This document shows positions 30,204-39,372 of a stretch of DNA of 64,000 nucleotides, piece by piece. Below the pieces are notes generated by a model. That model saw only the letters and a list, made by a program, of their open reading frames with translations. It did not search any database and was not told the origin of the DNA. Where the stretch lies: assembly GCF_013200955.2 (NCBI RefSeq), contig NZ_CP053697.2, forward strand, positions 1,426,001-1,490,000. The letters are read 5' to 3'. Position 1 is the first letter of the stretch. Every line of letters starts with the position of its first letter. Both the position numbers and the translations under genes were made by a program. This DNA comes from Pseudomonas campi (GTDB lineage Bacteria > Pseudomonadota > Gammaproteobacteria > Pseudomonadales > Pseudomonadaceae).

Positions 30204-30680
30204 CTAACGGCGATCACTGTGGGCGCGCATGTCAGCGTTGTTGCGCAGCGCTTTGATCTGATCATGATTACGCAGCACATTCGCATACTGCTGCTTGACC
30301 AGTTCACGCACATCGAGCGGCAGATCGTTTTCCAGGGCTTCTGAATAGCGTTTCTTGGCGACGTCTTCACCGCGCTCACACTCATGGAGCACGGACTTCT
30401 CGTCCTGTTTGGTCACCATAGCCTTGAAGTCGACCCAACGCCGATGAAGATCGCCCGCCACGCTGGTGTCGTCCTCCGGCTCGCCGCCGAGGCCGAGCAC
30501 CAGGGTTTGCAGCTCTTTGGCCGCGGCCGCACATTCGCGCGCTCGCTGATTGAACAGGCTTTTCAATTCCAGGCTGTTTACATCCTCGGCGCAGCTGAGA
30601 AATCCAGCTTCACCATCTTTGCTGGTTTCGATCAGGTCGTTGAGTACGTCGATGGTTTTATCCAGGTTGTCACTGCTCAT
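30204..30680 (-). CDS. PA2169-family four-helix-bundle protein (DUF2383)
   Basis: 158 residues, almost all helical, with the ferritin-like signatures TIDVLNDLIETSKDGEAGF, ARECAAAAKELQTLVLGLGG and ECERGEDVAKKRYSEAL. The family is named after P. aeruginosa PA2169 and is linked to stress or stationary-phase regulons; no activity is known. AAGGAG precedes the ATG at optimal distance. Confidence 0.88.
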   Translation of the reverse strand: MSSDNLDKTIDVLNDLIETSKDGEAGFLSCAEDVNSLELKSLFNQRARECAAAAKELQTLVLGLGGEPEDDTSVAGDLHRRWVDFKAMVTKQDEKSVLHECERGEDVAKKRYSEALENDLPLDVRELVKQQYANVLRNHDQIKALRNNADMRAHSDRR

Positions 30681-30873
30681 AGCGATTCTCCTTGCCGGTG
30701 GGGCCGGCGGCTAGTTCGGGGACCTCTGCTGAAGTCTGCGGGGGCCGGTAGAGAGAAAATGCCAGTCGCCGCTGCCCTCGTCGGTGCGCTATCACGCTTA
30801 GCAAAGGGCTGAGTACAGGGGGGCGGCCGCCTGTACATGAGCCGGTCAAACACTGCGACCGGTTGATCGGCTT

Positions 30874-31269
30874 TCAGCCGCGCTTGCTCAAGGTTCGGCC
30901 CAGCAGGAAGGCCAGCGCCGCCCCGGCGCCCACGGCTGTCCAGGGTTGCTCGCGGACATAGCCATTGGTTGCCACTGCCGTTCGCCGGGCACGCTGCAAG
31001 ATGTTGGTACCGCCAGCCTCGGCGGCAGCCTTGGCTGTGGCGATCCGCGCGCTCAGCTTGAACTTGGCCTGTGCCAGATCCTCACCGGTGAGCGAGGTGG
31101 CGTCCTTGACCAGCGCCTCGATGTCGGCCAGAAAACTGTGGAACTCCCGTGAAGCATTTGACGAGGGCGGGCTTGCCTCGCCTCGTGCAATGGGGCCCGC
31201 GACGATAGGACCAATACCGGTGTCGAGGCTGTTGGTAGCGGAATTCCCAGGGTGAGTTGGATTGTGCAT
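30874..31269 (-). CDS. DUF883 (ElaB/YqjD-like) membrane-anchored protein
   Basis: 131 residues. A disordered N-terminus (about 1-40), an amphipathic helical region (FLADIEALVKDATSLTGEDL) and one C-terminal membrane helix (PWTAVGAGAALAFLLGRTL) followed by a basic tail. E. coli ElaB and YqjD of this family are tail-anchored proteins that bind stationary-phase ribosomes; the same role here is inference. It clusters with DUF2383, again pointing to a stress-induced group. Confidence 0.85.
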   Translation of the reverse strand: MHNPTHPGNSATNSLDTGIGPIVAGPIARGEASPPSSNASREFHSFLADIEALVKDATSLTGEDLAQAKFKLSARIATAKAAAEAGGTNILQRARRTAVATNGYVREQPWTAVGAGAALAFLLGRTLSKRG

Positions 31270-31670
31270 GGTGACTCCTGTTGCAGCGGTATCTGCCGCA
31301 TGGCGACGATGGCGCCGTGGCTCGCCGGGCGAGTCCGACGGATGCCGTGAGCCACTAACGTGGGCGCATAACGTCCTTGCGTCTGTGCGTCAGCAAACGC
31401 TGGCGCTTGGCCACTTAGGAATCCCTGCAGGCAAGGGCTTAACAGATGAGGCGAGCCCTATCATTACGGGCTTGCGGTCCTGTAGCTGTCAGTTTTGCCC
31501 AGCTCATCCAAGTGAGTTGCAACGGAATAGACCCCGCCAGAGCGCTGCGCGTGAGGGTGTTCGCCCCATAAATATCTCCTCTTCGTCGAATGCATGCGTT
31601 TCGGCTGCAAGGGGCAACTGATAAGCTTTCTCGCGGGATAAAACTAAGAACAACACTTGCAAGGGACGGG
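31270..31670. other. 400-bp divergent intergenic region
   Basis: Separates DUF883 from the efflux operon. A small stem-loop (GCGAGCCC at 31451-31458, GGGCTTGC at 31468-31475) is the only structure noticed. No supported ORF. It should carry the promoters of both flanking units. Confidence 0.35.
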
Positions 31671-32204
31671 ATGACGGATATGAGCTCGGCACAAACCACG
31701 GCTACACCAAAATCTGCGAAATGGCGTTTCAAGTTGGGCGTCGCGATCATCTGTCTGATTCCTGCGCTATGGATTCTGGTGCCACTGGCAGCGTCCGCTG
31801 GGGTGCCCGGCTCGACCATTGCCGCGCTCACTGGCGCCTTGTTCATCATCAACAAGGTGTTGTTTCTGCTGGTGATTGCCGTGATGGGCAAGGCTGGATT
31901 CCAGGAACTCAAACAACATCTGTTCGGCTACGTATCGGGACTGGTGCCCAGTGCCGATGAGGAAGTGAGCTCTATCCGTCACCGTATTGGCCTGGTGATG
32001 TTCTGCCTGCCGCTGCTGTCCTCCTTTCTTGAACCCTATATCGACGCCATCGCGCCGGGCCTGCGGCCCAACAACTGGGCACTGCAGTTGTTCGGTGATT
32101 GCCTGCTGATTGCCAGCTTCTTCGTGCTGGGTGGCAATTTCTGGGAGAAATTGCGTGCGCTGTTTATTCGCACCGCACGGGTCACCAGCGCCGACGCGGC
32201 CTGA
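31671..32204 (+). CDS. Transporter-suffix-domain membrane protein
   Basis: 177 residues with four hydrophobic segments: IICLIPALWILVPLAASAG, the FIINKVLFLLVIAVMG helix, RIGLVMFCLPLLSSFLEPYI and LQLFGDCLLIASFFVLGG, and a loop GYVSGLVPSADEEV. Small proteins of this type are found beside transport systems, hence the informal name. AAGGGA precedes the ATG. It is the first gene of an operon with the membrane-fusion protein and DUF2955 genes, and may be an accessory subunit. Confidence 0.65.
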   Translation: MTDMSSAQTTATPKSAKWRFKLGVAIICLIPALWILVPLAASAGVPGSTIAALTGALFIINKVLFLLVIAVMGKAGFQELKQHLFGYVSGLVPSADEEVSSIRHRIGLVMFCLPLLSSFLEPYIDAIAPGLRPNNWALQLFGDCLLIASFFVLGGNFWEKLRALFIRTARVTSADAA

Positions 32205-32270
32205 GCCGACGCCGCTCTTGCCCGGCCCGGCGCCGGGCTGCCTTGAATTGCGCTACCAGCAGGTGCCGAT

Positions 32271-33425
32271 ATGTCCGAAACACTGAATTCGCCCGACCCC
32301 ACCGAGGCGGCCGTGGTCGCTGAACCCGCCGCGCAAAAGCCGGCAGAAAAGCCGACGGAAAAACCGGCGCCAGCCAATCCGTTGCGGCGTATTGCGCTGG
32401 GCGTGGTGGTGGCAATTGGGGTGCTGTTTGCCGTGTCCATCGTGATGGAGCGCCGCACGCCATCGACTTCGCAGGCCGTGGTGCAAGCCTATGTGGTGCA
32501 GATGGCGGCCGAGGTCGGTGGCCGCGTGACGGAAATCAGCGTGGTCGACAACGCGCGGGTGAAGGCCGGCCAGCTGTTGTTCCGCATCGATTCACAACCG
32601 TACGACATTGCCATCGCCGAAGCCGAGGCGCGGCTGGAGGAGGCCGGTCAGGCAGTGGGCGCCAATACCGCTTCGGTGGACGCCGCCCAGGCTCAGTTGG
32701 TGTCGGCGCGTGCCCAGCGTGACAACGTGCGCGAGCAGACGCGCCGGGTCATGCAACTGGTGGAGCGTGGGGTGTATGCCCGCGCGCGTCTGGATGAAGC
32801 CAAGGCCTCGCTGGATTCCGCTGAAGCGGCGGTGAGCAAGGCCCAGGCCGACCTGCAGCGCGCGCAGCAAGAGCTGGGCCCCAAGGGCAACGACAACCCG
32901 CAGTTCAAGCAGGCACTGGCGGCGCTGGAGAAGGCCCGACTGGATCTGGTGCGTACCGAGGTTATTGCGCCAGCCGATGGTGTGATCACCAACCTGCAGC
33001 TGGCTGTCGGCCAGGTGGTGAGCATTGGCCAGCCGGCGCTGACCTTTATCGACTCCACTACCGTGTGGGTGTCGGCCGCCTTCAAGGAAAACAGCCTGGA
33101 GCATGTGCAGGCCAATGACTCGGCAGAGCTGGTGTTCGATCTGTTGCCGGGCCGGGTGTTCAAGGGCCGCGTAGAAAGCGTCGGCTGGGGTGTGGCGCAG
33201 GAGGGCAGCAGTACCTCCGCGCTGCCCTCGGTGCGTAACGAGAGCGGTTGGGTGCGCGACCCGCAGCGTTTCCCGGTGCGTCTGCTCGTGGATACGCCAT
33301 ACCCGATCGGTCCGCGTTATGGCTCGCAAGTGAGTGTGGTGATCTATAGCGGTGACAATCCGCTGACCAACGCACTGGGGGCATTGCTTGCCCGCCTTGG
33401 CGCCGTGCTGAACTATGTCAACTGA
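32271..33425 (+). CDS. HlyD/EmrA-type membrane fusion protein
   Basis: 384 residues. A Pro/Glu/Lys-rich cytoplasmic N-terminus (1-38), one membrane helix (about 41-60), the lipoyl-like half motif VGGRVTEISVVDNARVKAGQLLFRID, an alpha-hairpin (about 105-215), and the closing half motif IAPADGVITNLQLAVGQVV. It forms the periplasmic adaptor of an efflux system. AGGTG lies upstream of the ATG. Its 3' end overlaps the DUF2955 gene by 11 bases. Confidence 0.9.
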   Translation: MSETLNSPDPTEAAVVAEPAAQKPAEKPTEKPAPANPLRRIALGVVVAIGVLFAVSIVMERRTPSTSQAVVQAYVVQMAAEVGGRVTEISVVDNARVKAGQLLFRIDSQPYDIAIAEAEARLEEAGQAVGANTASVDAAQAQLVSARAQRDNVREQTRRVMQLVERGVYARARLDEAKASLDSAEAAVSKAQADLQRAQQELGPKGNDNPQFKQALAALEKARLDLVRTEVIAPADGVITNLQLAVGQVVSIGQPALTFIDSTTVWVSAAFKENSLEHVQANDSAELVFDLLPGRVFKGRVESVGWGVAQEGSSTSALPSVRNESGWVRDPQRFPVRLLVDTPYPIGPRYGSQVSVVIYSGDNPLTNALGALLARLGAVLNYVN

Positions 33426-34458
33426 CGGCCAGCCGTCGCTGGAACTCATGCGGGCCAAGCGCCAGGGGCTGCGTGTTGCCTTGGCGGTGACGGTAGGCTT
33501 GTGCATGGGGCTGGTGTTGGGCAGCACGTTGCCGTTTTTCGCGCCCTTGTTTGCCAGCCAGTTCCTGTTTGCCAGCCGCCGCCCACCGGCCTTGCGCCAA
33601 GGACTGGTGACGGTGCTGGTGGTCATCCTGACCGGCGCGCTGCTGGTGCTTGCGACCGGCCTGTTGGGCGAGCGGCCGTGGGTACTACTACCGCTGCTAT
33701 GGCTGTTCTACTTTGCCTGCTTTACCGCGCAAGGCCGCCAGGTCGGTGGTGCCGGGCCGGCGCTGATGCTGGTGATCGCCATCGCGGTACCGATGCTCGA
33801 TATCCTCCAGCGCGATCTGGGCGAGTCCATCGTTCTGCTGCTGGCCAAGGCGGTGAGCCTGGGGCTGCTGCTTACCTGGGCTGCCCACGCGGTGTTCCCT
33901 GACCCTGCCGGCGAGCATGACGAGGATCTGCCCGCCCCCAAGTACGAGCTGGACCTGGTGATTCGCCAGGCCATGGCCAGTGCCTTGATTCTGCTGGCCA
34001 TGGTTGCCCTATGCCTGAGCGATCCCAGGCTGGCTACGGCGATGGTTATCCCCATCACGGTAGCTTCGCTGCTTAGCCAGTTTGAGCTGGGGATGACCAG
34101 CCGTGCGGCACTCGGTCTGATGCTGGTCAACCTGCTCGGTGGGGTGGCGGCTTCCCTGGCGTTTACCCTGTTCGAGCTGCGCCCGACCCTGTGGATGGTG
34201 GCGCTGCTATTGCTGCTGGTGAGCCTGCTGTTTGCCGGCAAAGCCGCCATGGGCAACGCGACGGGCAAGGTGTTTGGGGGTGGGCTGATCACCTTCCTGA
34301 TTCTGTTCGGCCTCGGCATCTCTCCGTTGCCCACCAGTACTCCGGAGCTGTTCTCCACGCGCATCGCCTATGTACTGTTTGCGATCCTCTATGCCCTTTG
34401 CCTGGCGGCTCTGCTGTGGCCCAGGCCGAGAGCGATCGAGCGAGTGATGGCCCGCTAG
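33415..34458 (+). CDS. DUF2955 / FUSC-like inner-membrane transporter
   Basis: 347 residues with about ten membrane helices in two repeats (RVALAVTVGLCMGLVLG and its later counterpart IRQAMASALILLAMVALCLS) split by a charged loop (PDPAGEHDEDLPAPKYE). It resembles the aromatic-acid/fusaric-acid efflux family, whose members work with an HlyD-type adaptor and often without a dedicated outer-membrane channel gene. The substrate is unknown, and no regulator is adjacent. The ATG overlaps the end of the adaptor gene, a sign of tight coupling. Confidence 0.85.
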   Translation: MSTDGQPSLELMRAKRQGLRVALAVTVGLCMGLVLGSTLPFFAPLFASQFLFASRRPPALRQGLVTVLVVILTGALLVLATGLLGERPWVLLPLLWLFYFACFTAQGRQVGGAGPALMLVIAIAVPMLDILQRDLGESIVLLLAKAVSLGLLLTWAAHAVFPDPAGEHDEDLPAPKYELDLVIRQAMASALILLAMVALCLSDPRLATAMVIPITVASLLSQFELGMTSRAALGLMLVNLLGGVAASLAFTLFELRPTLWMVALLLLLVSLLFAGKAAMGNATGKVFGGGLITFLILFGLGISPLPTSTPELFSTRIAYVLFAILYALCLAALLWPRPRAIERVMAR

Positions 34459-34653
34459 GTTGCAGCACCCCGGCACAAATGAGGGGGCGGATGCGCGCAA
34501 GCAGTCGCGGGCAAGAGCGGTTTACGACCCAGCAGGGTATCGATTGCACACTGCGCGGGCGCCGCTTACCGAAGTAATCTCAATCAGTTATAAGTGATCT
34601 TCCTCTAATGCCACCTGCCGCATAGAGCTCATAGAACAGGGAGTAGGTCGTAC

Positions 34654-35328
34654 ATGAACATGTCTGGAAAATTGCTGAGTGGTATCGCACTGAGCAGCGT
34701 ATTGCTGGTTGGTTGTGTCTCGAAAGTGACGGACGAAACCCAGTATTCCGGCTTCTTGCCGAGCTACGAGGGTTTGCAGAAGACTACCTCGGCGAGTGGG
34801 CAGCCGGTAATGCGCTGGGTGGCGGAGGGCTTCAACCCGGATGCCTACAACACGGTCGCCTTCGACCAGCTTGAACTGTATCCGGCGCCCAAACCCAACG
34901 AGCGGGTCAACTTGCAGACGCTACAGGAATTGCAGTCGCTCACCAGCCTTAGCGTAAAGAACGTATTGGGGCAGAAATACAAGCTTGTCTCTAACGCAAC
35001 AGCGGCCGCGCCAGGCTCGCGTACCTTGATTCTGCATGCAGCCATTACCGGCGTTTCCGCCTCGAACCAGGGGATGCGCTGGTATGAAGTTCTGCCTGTG
35101 ACGGCCGTTGCTGGCGCCGTTTCCGTCGCAGGCGGTTATCGCGACCAGAACACCGAGCTGTATGTGGAGGCAGATCTTGTCGACGCGACTACCGGCCTGC
35201 CGGTTGCGAAAGTGGTGCGCAAAGTCTTCGGCGCAGCCCTGGATAACAACAGCCAAGCGATCACTGCGAATGACTTCAAGGTAGCCATCAAAGACCTGAG
35301 CGCGGATATGCAGGCTTTTATCAAGTAA
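34654..35328 (+). CDS. DUF3313 family lipoprotein
   Basis: 224 residues with a lipoprotein signal (lipobox LVGC, Cys21). The DUF3313 features SGFLPSYEGLQ, VAFDQLELYP and a glycine-rich VTAVAGAVSVAGGYRDQNTEL are present. The family consists of outer-membrane-associated lipoproteins of unknown function. CAGGGAG lies upstream of the ATG. It ends in a 12-bp-arm hairpin. Confidence 0.85.
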   Translation: MNMSGKLLSGIALSSVLLVGCVSKVTDETQYSGFLPSYEGLQKTTSASGQPVMRWVAEGFNPDAYNTVAFDQLELYPAPKPNERVNLQTLQELQSLTSLSVKNVLGQKYKLVSNATAAAPGSRTLILHAAITGVSASNQGMRWYEVLPVTAVAGAVSVAGGYRDQNTELYVEADLVDATTGLPVAKVVRKVFGAALDNNSQAITANDFKVAIKDLSADMQAFIK

Positions 35329-35345
35329 TGCCTGGTTAAACGCTG

Positions 35346-35386
35346 CCCCGCAGAATCCAGGCTGTCGAGCCTGTGATTCTGCGGGG
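35346..35386 (+). terminator. Strong hairpin after the DUF3313 gene
   Basis: CCCCGCAGAATC at the left pairs perfectly with GATTCTGCGGGG at the right, and the 17-base loop itself contains CAGGCT/AGCCTG. No T run follows, so it is a terminator-like or mRNA-stabilising hairpin. Confidence 0.55.
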
Positions 35387-35777
35387 CTGATCTGCTTCCT
35401 CACTCGCTTTAGTTCCCAGCTGATTGGCGTTGCTCAACGTGCAATCCTGTCCCGCACTACCCTTGCTCCCGCCACACCATCCCCACGCGTTACGCCATAA
35501 ACATCACTCAAGTTGCGCTCCCAGTGGAAGGTGGCGCTATCGGTAGGCCGCGTGTGGCACCACCACTCTGAGTGGGGCGGGTGTGCTCCTGCGGCCACTG
35601 TGACGCTGCAGGTCCAGCGGGCGGTCTCAGCTCATGGGTCGTCGGCTTGCGTGATGACCAGGCCCTGTCTGCTGCGCAGTGATCTCTGCTTAGCTGAACC
35701 ATACTCCAGTCCATTCCCCGATAAGCCTGTGCGGCCTGTTTCTCTAGGCCCTCCCTGATCGAACCGCCGAGCCGTTC
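35387..35777. other. 390-bp stretch without a supported gene
   Basis: Between the DUF3313 hairpin and the MFS gene. Open frames here on either strand are short and show no family likeness or ribosome binding site. It should contain the MFS promoter. Confidence 0.35.
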
Positions 35778-37079
35778 ATGACCAGTATTTGGAAGTCGTT
35801 TCGCTCACTGTATTTCGCCACCCTGTTGATGCTGATCGGCTCCGGCCTGTTGAGTACCTACCTGGGCCTGCGCCTGGCCGCGGACAAGGTCGATACCGCG
35901 TGGATCGGCGCGCTGATGGCGGCCAACTATCTCGGTCTGGTGCTGGGCGGCAAGGTCGGTCATCGGCTGATTGCTCGGGTCGGCCATATGCGCGCCTTCG
36001 TTTCCAGTTCCGGGGTGGTCGGCGCCGCCGTGCTCGGCCACGGCCTGATTGACTGGTTGCCGGCCTGGCTGGTGCTGCGCGCGCTGGTGGGCCTGGGCAT
36101 GATGTGCCAGTACATGGTGATCGAGAGCTGGCTCAACGAGCAGGCCGATGCCAGCCAGCGCGGGCGGGTGTTTTCCGGCTACATGATTGCCTGCTACCTC
36201 GGCCTGATGCTCGGCCAGCTCACCCTGGTGCTGCATCCGGCACTGGGTCTGGAGCTGCTGATGCTGGTGGCGCTGTGCTTCACCCTGTGCCTGGTGCCGG
36301 TGGCCATGACCCGTCGCAGCCACCCGGCGCCGATGCAGCCGGTGGCGCTGGAGCCGATGTTCTTCATCAAGCGGGTGCCGCAGTCGCTGACCACCATCCT
36401 GGTCTCGGGCCTGGCCATCGGCTCCTTCTATGGTCTGGCGCCGCTGCATGCCTCGCGCATGGGCCTGAGTACCCTGCAGGTCGGCCTGTTCATGGCCAGC
36501 TGCATCCTCGCCGGCCTGCTGGTGCAGTGGCCGCTGGGCTGGCTGTCGGATCGCTACGACCGCGGCGCGCTGATTCGCAACTGCGCGGTATTACTGACCC
36601 TGGCCAGTCTGCCCCTGGCCATCTTGACCGAGCTGCCGCTGGCGCTGCTGTTCCCCCTGGGCTTTGTCTTCTGCCTGTTGCAGTTCAGCCTGTACCCGCT
36701 GGCCGTGGCGTTCTCCAACGACTACATCGAGGCCGAGCACCGGGTATCGCTGACGGCCATGCTGCTGGTCACCTTCGGCATCGGCGCCTGCCTGGGGCCG
36801 CTGACGGCGGGTCTGCTGATGCGCGAGCTGGGGCCGAACATGCTCTACGCCTTTGTCTGCTTCTGCGCCTTCGTGCTGATCTTCCGCGTGCGCCCGGACA
36901 CCATCAAGCACATGCAACCGGTGGAAAATGCCCCGCTGCAGCACGTGGCCGTGCCGGACAACATGACCAGTTCACCGCTATCGGCCGCCCTCGATCCGCG
37001 TGTGGAGGAACGCACGGTGCACGAGCAGATGCAGCGCGCCAACCCGGCGGCAGAGGCTGGCGACCAGTCGGCGAGATGA
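35778..37079 (+). CDS. Major facilitator superfamily transporter
   Basis: 433 residues with twelve hydrophobic segments. It has the MFS loop signature GKVGHRLIARVGHMRAF between helices 2 and 3 and its second-half counterpart GWLSDRYDRGALI. The ESWLNEQADASQRGRVFSGY segment places it in the YcaD-like group. The last 60 residues are a hydrophilic tail (ENAPLQHVAVPDNM to the end). Substrate unknown. Confidence 0.87.
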   Translation: MTSIWKSFRSLYFATLLMLIGSGLLSTYLGLRLAADKVDTAWIGALMAANYLGLVLGGKVGHRLIARVGHMRAFVSSSGVVGAAVLGHGLIDWLPAWLVLRALVGLGMMCQYMVIESWLNEQADASQRGRVFSGYMIACYLGLMLGQLTLVLHPALGLELLMLVALCFTLCLVPVAMTRRSHPAPMQPVALEPMFFIKRVPQSLTTILVSGLAIGSFYGLAPLHASRMGLSTLQVGLFMASCILAGLLVQWPLGWLSDRYDRGALIRNCAVLLTLASLPLAILTELPLALLFPLGFVFCLLQFSLYPLAVAFSNDYIEAEHRVSLTAMLLVTFGIGACLGPLTAGLLMRELGPNMLYAFVCFCAFVLIFRVRPDTIKHMQPVENAPLQHVAVPDNMTSSPLSAALDPRVEERTVHEQMQRANPAAEAGDQSAR

Positions 37080-37122
37080 TGGCGGGGAAGGGCGCATTAG
37101 CCTGTGACGGAACTCGGATACT

Positions 37123-37162
37123 CCCCTCTCCCACTTGTGGGAGAGGGGCTGGGGGAGAGGGG
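37123..37162. repeat. Dispersed GC-rich hairpin repeat, copy 2
   Basis: CCCCTCTCCCAC, TTGT, GTGGGAGAGGGG then CTGGGGGAGAGGGGG. It is the same repeat type as 16396-16434 with the loop-closing pair changed on both sides (CG to AC/GT), which keeps the hairpin paired. Confidence 0.7.
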
Positions 37163-37362
37163 GCAAAGGCGCACCGTGTCCGCCTGATACGTCGCGATAG
37201 CGTGGGAGCCCCTGAAGGCTAAAAGCCACTGATGCGCCGGTTTGTTTCACGCGCGGGTCGGCCAATCACTGGCCGGCCCGCGCGCATTTCCGTAACATCC
37301 GCAGCCCTCGTTCCCCACACGCTCCGCGGACCGGCTTTGCCCGTCTGCCCTTGGGTTATTGC

Positions 37363-38808
37363 ATGAAAGTAAAACGTCTGCGTGCCGACGTCCTGGCCGG
37401 GCTCACCACCTCGTTCGCGCTGGTGCCGGAGTGCATCGCCTTCGCCCTGGTAGCACACCTCAATCCGCTGATGGGGCTGTATGGTGCCTTCATCATCTGC
37501 ACCCTGACCGCGCTGTTCGGCGGGCGTCCGGGCATGGTCTCCGGTGCCGCCGGCTCGATGGCCGTGGTGATAGTCGCTTTGGTGGTCGAGCACGGCGTGC
37601 AGTACCTGCTGGCCACCGTGCTGCTCGGCGGGTTGCTGATGATCCTGTTCGGGGTGCTGCGCCTGGGCAAACTGATCCGCATGGTGCCGCACTCGGTGAT
37701 GATCGGCTTCGTCAATGGCCTGGCGATCATCATCGCCCTGGCCCAGCTGGAGCACTTCAAGCAGGGCGAGGTCTGGCTCAGTGGTACTGCCCTGTACCTG
37801 ATGCTCGGCCTGGTGGCGCTGACCATGGCCATCGTCTACCTGCTGCCGCGCCTGACCCGCAGCGTGCCGCCGGCGCTGGTGGCGATCCTCGGCGTGGGCC
37901 TGGCGGTGTACCTGCTCGGCCTGCCGACCCACACCCTGGGCGACATGGCGCACATCGCCGGCGGCCTGCCGGAGTTTGCCCTGCCGCAAGTGCCCTGGAC
38001 CTGGGAAACCCTGCGCATCATTGCGCCCTACGCGATCTTGATGGGCCTGGTCGGCCTGCTGGAAACCCTGCTGACGCTGAACCTGACCGACGAGATCACC
38101 GAGAGCCGTGGCTTTCCAGACCGTGAGTGCGTGACCCTGGGCGCGGCCAACATGATCTCCGGGGCATTCGGCGGCATGGGTGGCTGCGCGATGATCGGGC
38201 AGACCGTGATCAACCTCAGCTCCGGCGGCCGTGGCCGGCTTTCCGGCGTGGTTGCCGGGGTGATGATCCTGCTGTTCGTGCTGTTTCTCTCGCCCTTGAT
38301 CGAGCGCATTCCGCTGGCGGCGCTGGTCGGGGTGATGTTCGTGGTGGCGCAGCAGACCTTTGCCTGGGCTTCGTTGCGGGTGCTCAACCGGGTGCCGCTG
38401 AACGATGTGCTGGTGATCATTGCAGTGACCACCATCACCGTGTTCACCGACCTGGCCACCGCCGTGCTTTGCGGCATCGTCATCGCCGCGCTCAACTTCG
38501 CCTGGCAGCACGCCCGCGAGCTGTATGCCGACAGCCATCTGCAAGCCGATGGCAGCAAGCTCTACAGCCTGCACGGCACACTGTTCTTCGCCTCGACCAC
38601 GCCCTTCCTCAACCAGTTCGACCCGGCCAATGATCCGCAGCAGGTTGTCCTCGACTGCCGTCACCTGAGCTTCGTCGACTACTCGGCCATCGCCGCGCTG
38701 AAGACCTTGCGCGAGCGTTACAGCAAGGCTGGCAAGCAGCTGCGCGTGCTGCACCTGTCCGGGCGTTGCAAGCAACTGCTCAAGCGCTACGGCGTAGCGC
38801 ACGACTGA
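37363..38808 (+). CDS. SulP-family anion permease with STAS domain
   Basis: 481 residues. The membrane part (about 8-370) shows the SulP signature region GLTTSFALVPECIAFALVA and the AANMISGAFGGMGGCAMIGQTVINL segment. A C-terminal STAS domain (about 385-475) includes VVLDCRHLSFVDYSAIAAL. Family members carry sulfate, bicarbonate or other small anions; the substrate cannot be read here. The ATG at 37363 follows weak upstream sequence. Confidence 0.9.
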   Translation: MKVKRLRADVLAGLTTSFALVPECIAFALVAHLNPLMGLYGAFIICTLTALFGGRPGMVSGAAGSMAVVIVALVVEHGVQYLLATVLLGGLLMILFGVLRLGKLIRMVPHSVMIGFVNGLAIIIALAQLEHFKQGEVWLSGTALYLMLGLVALTMAIVYLLPRLTRSVPPALVAILGVGLAVYLLGLPTHTLGDMAHIAGGLPEFALPQVPWTWETLRIIAPYAILMGLVGLLETLLTLNLTDEITESRGFPDRECVTLGAANMISGAFGGMGGCAMIGQTVINLSSGGRGRLSGVVAGVMILLFVLFLSPLIERIPLAALVGVMFVVAQQTFAWASLRVLNRVPLNDVLVIIAVTTITVFTDLATAVLCGIVIAALNFAWQHARELYADSHLQADGSKLYSLHGTLFFASTTPFLNQFDPANDPQQVVLDCRHLSFVDYSAIAALKTLRERYSKAGKQLRVLHLSGRCKQLLKRYGVAHD

Positions 38809-38853
38809 GGTCGCTACGCGGCGCGGCCTTGCTGTCCTCTGCCTGAACCATGG

Positions 38854-39291
38854 CTAGCGGGTCGGCGGTGTGCCCTTGCGCAGGCCCTTGCTGTGCTTGC
38901 GTTCGTGCGCGCTGGCCGCTGCCGCTTGCACCAGGCGCTGGAAGGTCGGGCACTCGGCGTGGCTCGGCGCCGGGCAGGCCGCCGCATGGCGTAAGCCATT
39001 GCTCATGGCCTGCAAGCGCTTGATGGTGGCATCGAGCTCATCGGCCTTGGCCGCGAGCATCTGCCGGTCGATAGCCGGCGCACCGCCGGGCGCGAACATC
39101 GAGCGGATTTCCTCCAGGGTGAAGCCGGCCGACTGGCCGAGCGAGATCAGCGCCAGCTGATCGAGTATCTGCGGCGCAAAGCTGCGTCGTTGCCCCTGGC
39201 GGCCGAGCGAAGCGATCAGTCCCTTTTCTTCGTAAAAACGCAGCGCCGATGCCGGTACGCCGGATCGTCTGGCGACTTCAGCGATATCCAT
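38854..39291 (-). CDS. MerR-family regulator
   Basis: 145 residues. Winged helix-turn-helix at the N-terminus (DIAEVARRSGVPASALRFYEEKGLI), a coiled dimer helix (AAKADELDATIKRLQ) and a Cys pair in ACPAPSHAECPTF that could sense redox or metal. It is divergent from a DUF2938 / flavodoxin / DUF2798 operon whose promoter has MerR-type geometry (see 39302-39332). The target is therefore very likely that operon; the inducer is unknown. Confidence 0.87.
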   Translation of the reverse strand: MDIAEVARRSGVPASALRFYEEKGLIASLGRQGQRRSFAPQILDQLALISLGQSAGFTLEEIRSMFAPGGAPAIDRQMLAAKADELDATIKRLQAMSNGLRHAAACPAPSHAECPTFQRLVQAAAASAHERKHSKGLRKGTPPTR

Positions 39292-39301
39292 CAGATACCC
39301 C

Positions 39302-39332
39302 TTGACCTCAAGTTCACTTGAACTTGTAGATT
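39302..39332 (+). promoter_or_regulatory. MerR-type promoter with 19-bp spacer and dyad operator
   Basis: TTGACC (39302-39307) and TAGATT (39327-39332) are separated by 19 bases, the overlong spacer typical of MerR-activated promoters. The spacer contains the dyad CAAGTTCA-CT-TGAACTTG (39309-39326). It points towards the DUF2938 gene, whose start is 40 bp downstream. Confidence 0.75.
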
Positions 39333-39372
39333 CAAGCAGAACCCCTGGCGGGTCAACCTTGAAGAGGTCCTT

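Noticed and set aside
35508..35714. Possible 68-codon gene between the DUF3313 and MFS genes
   Set aside because: No ribosome binding site, no recognisable domain and low-complexity composition.
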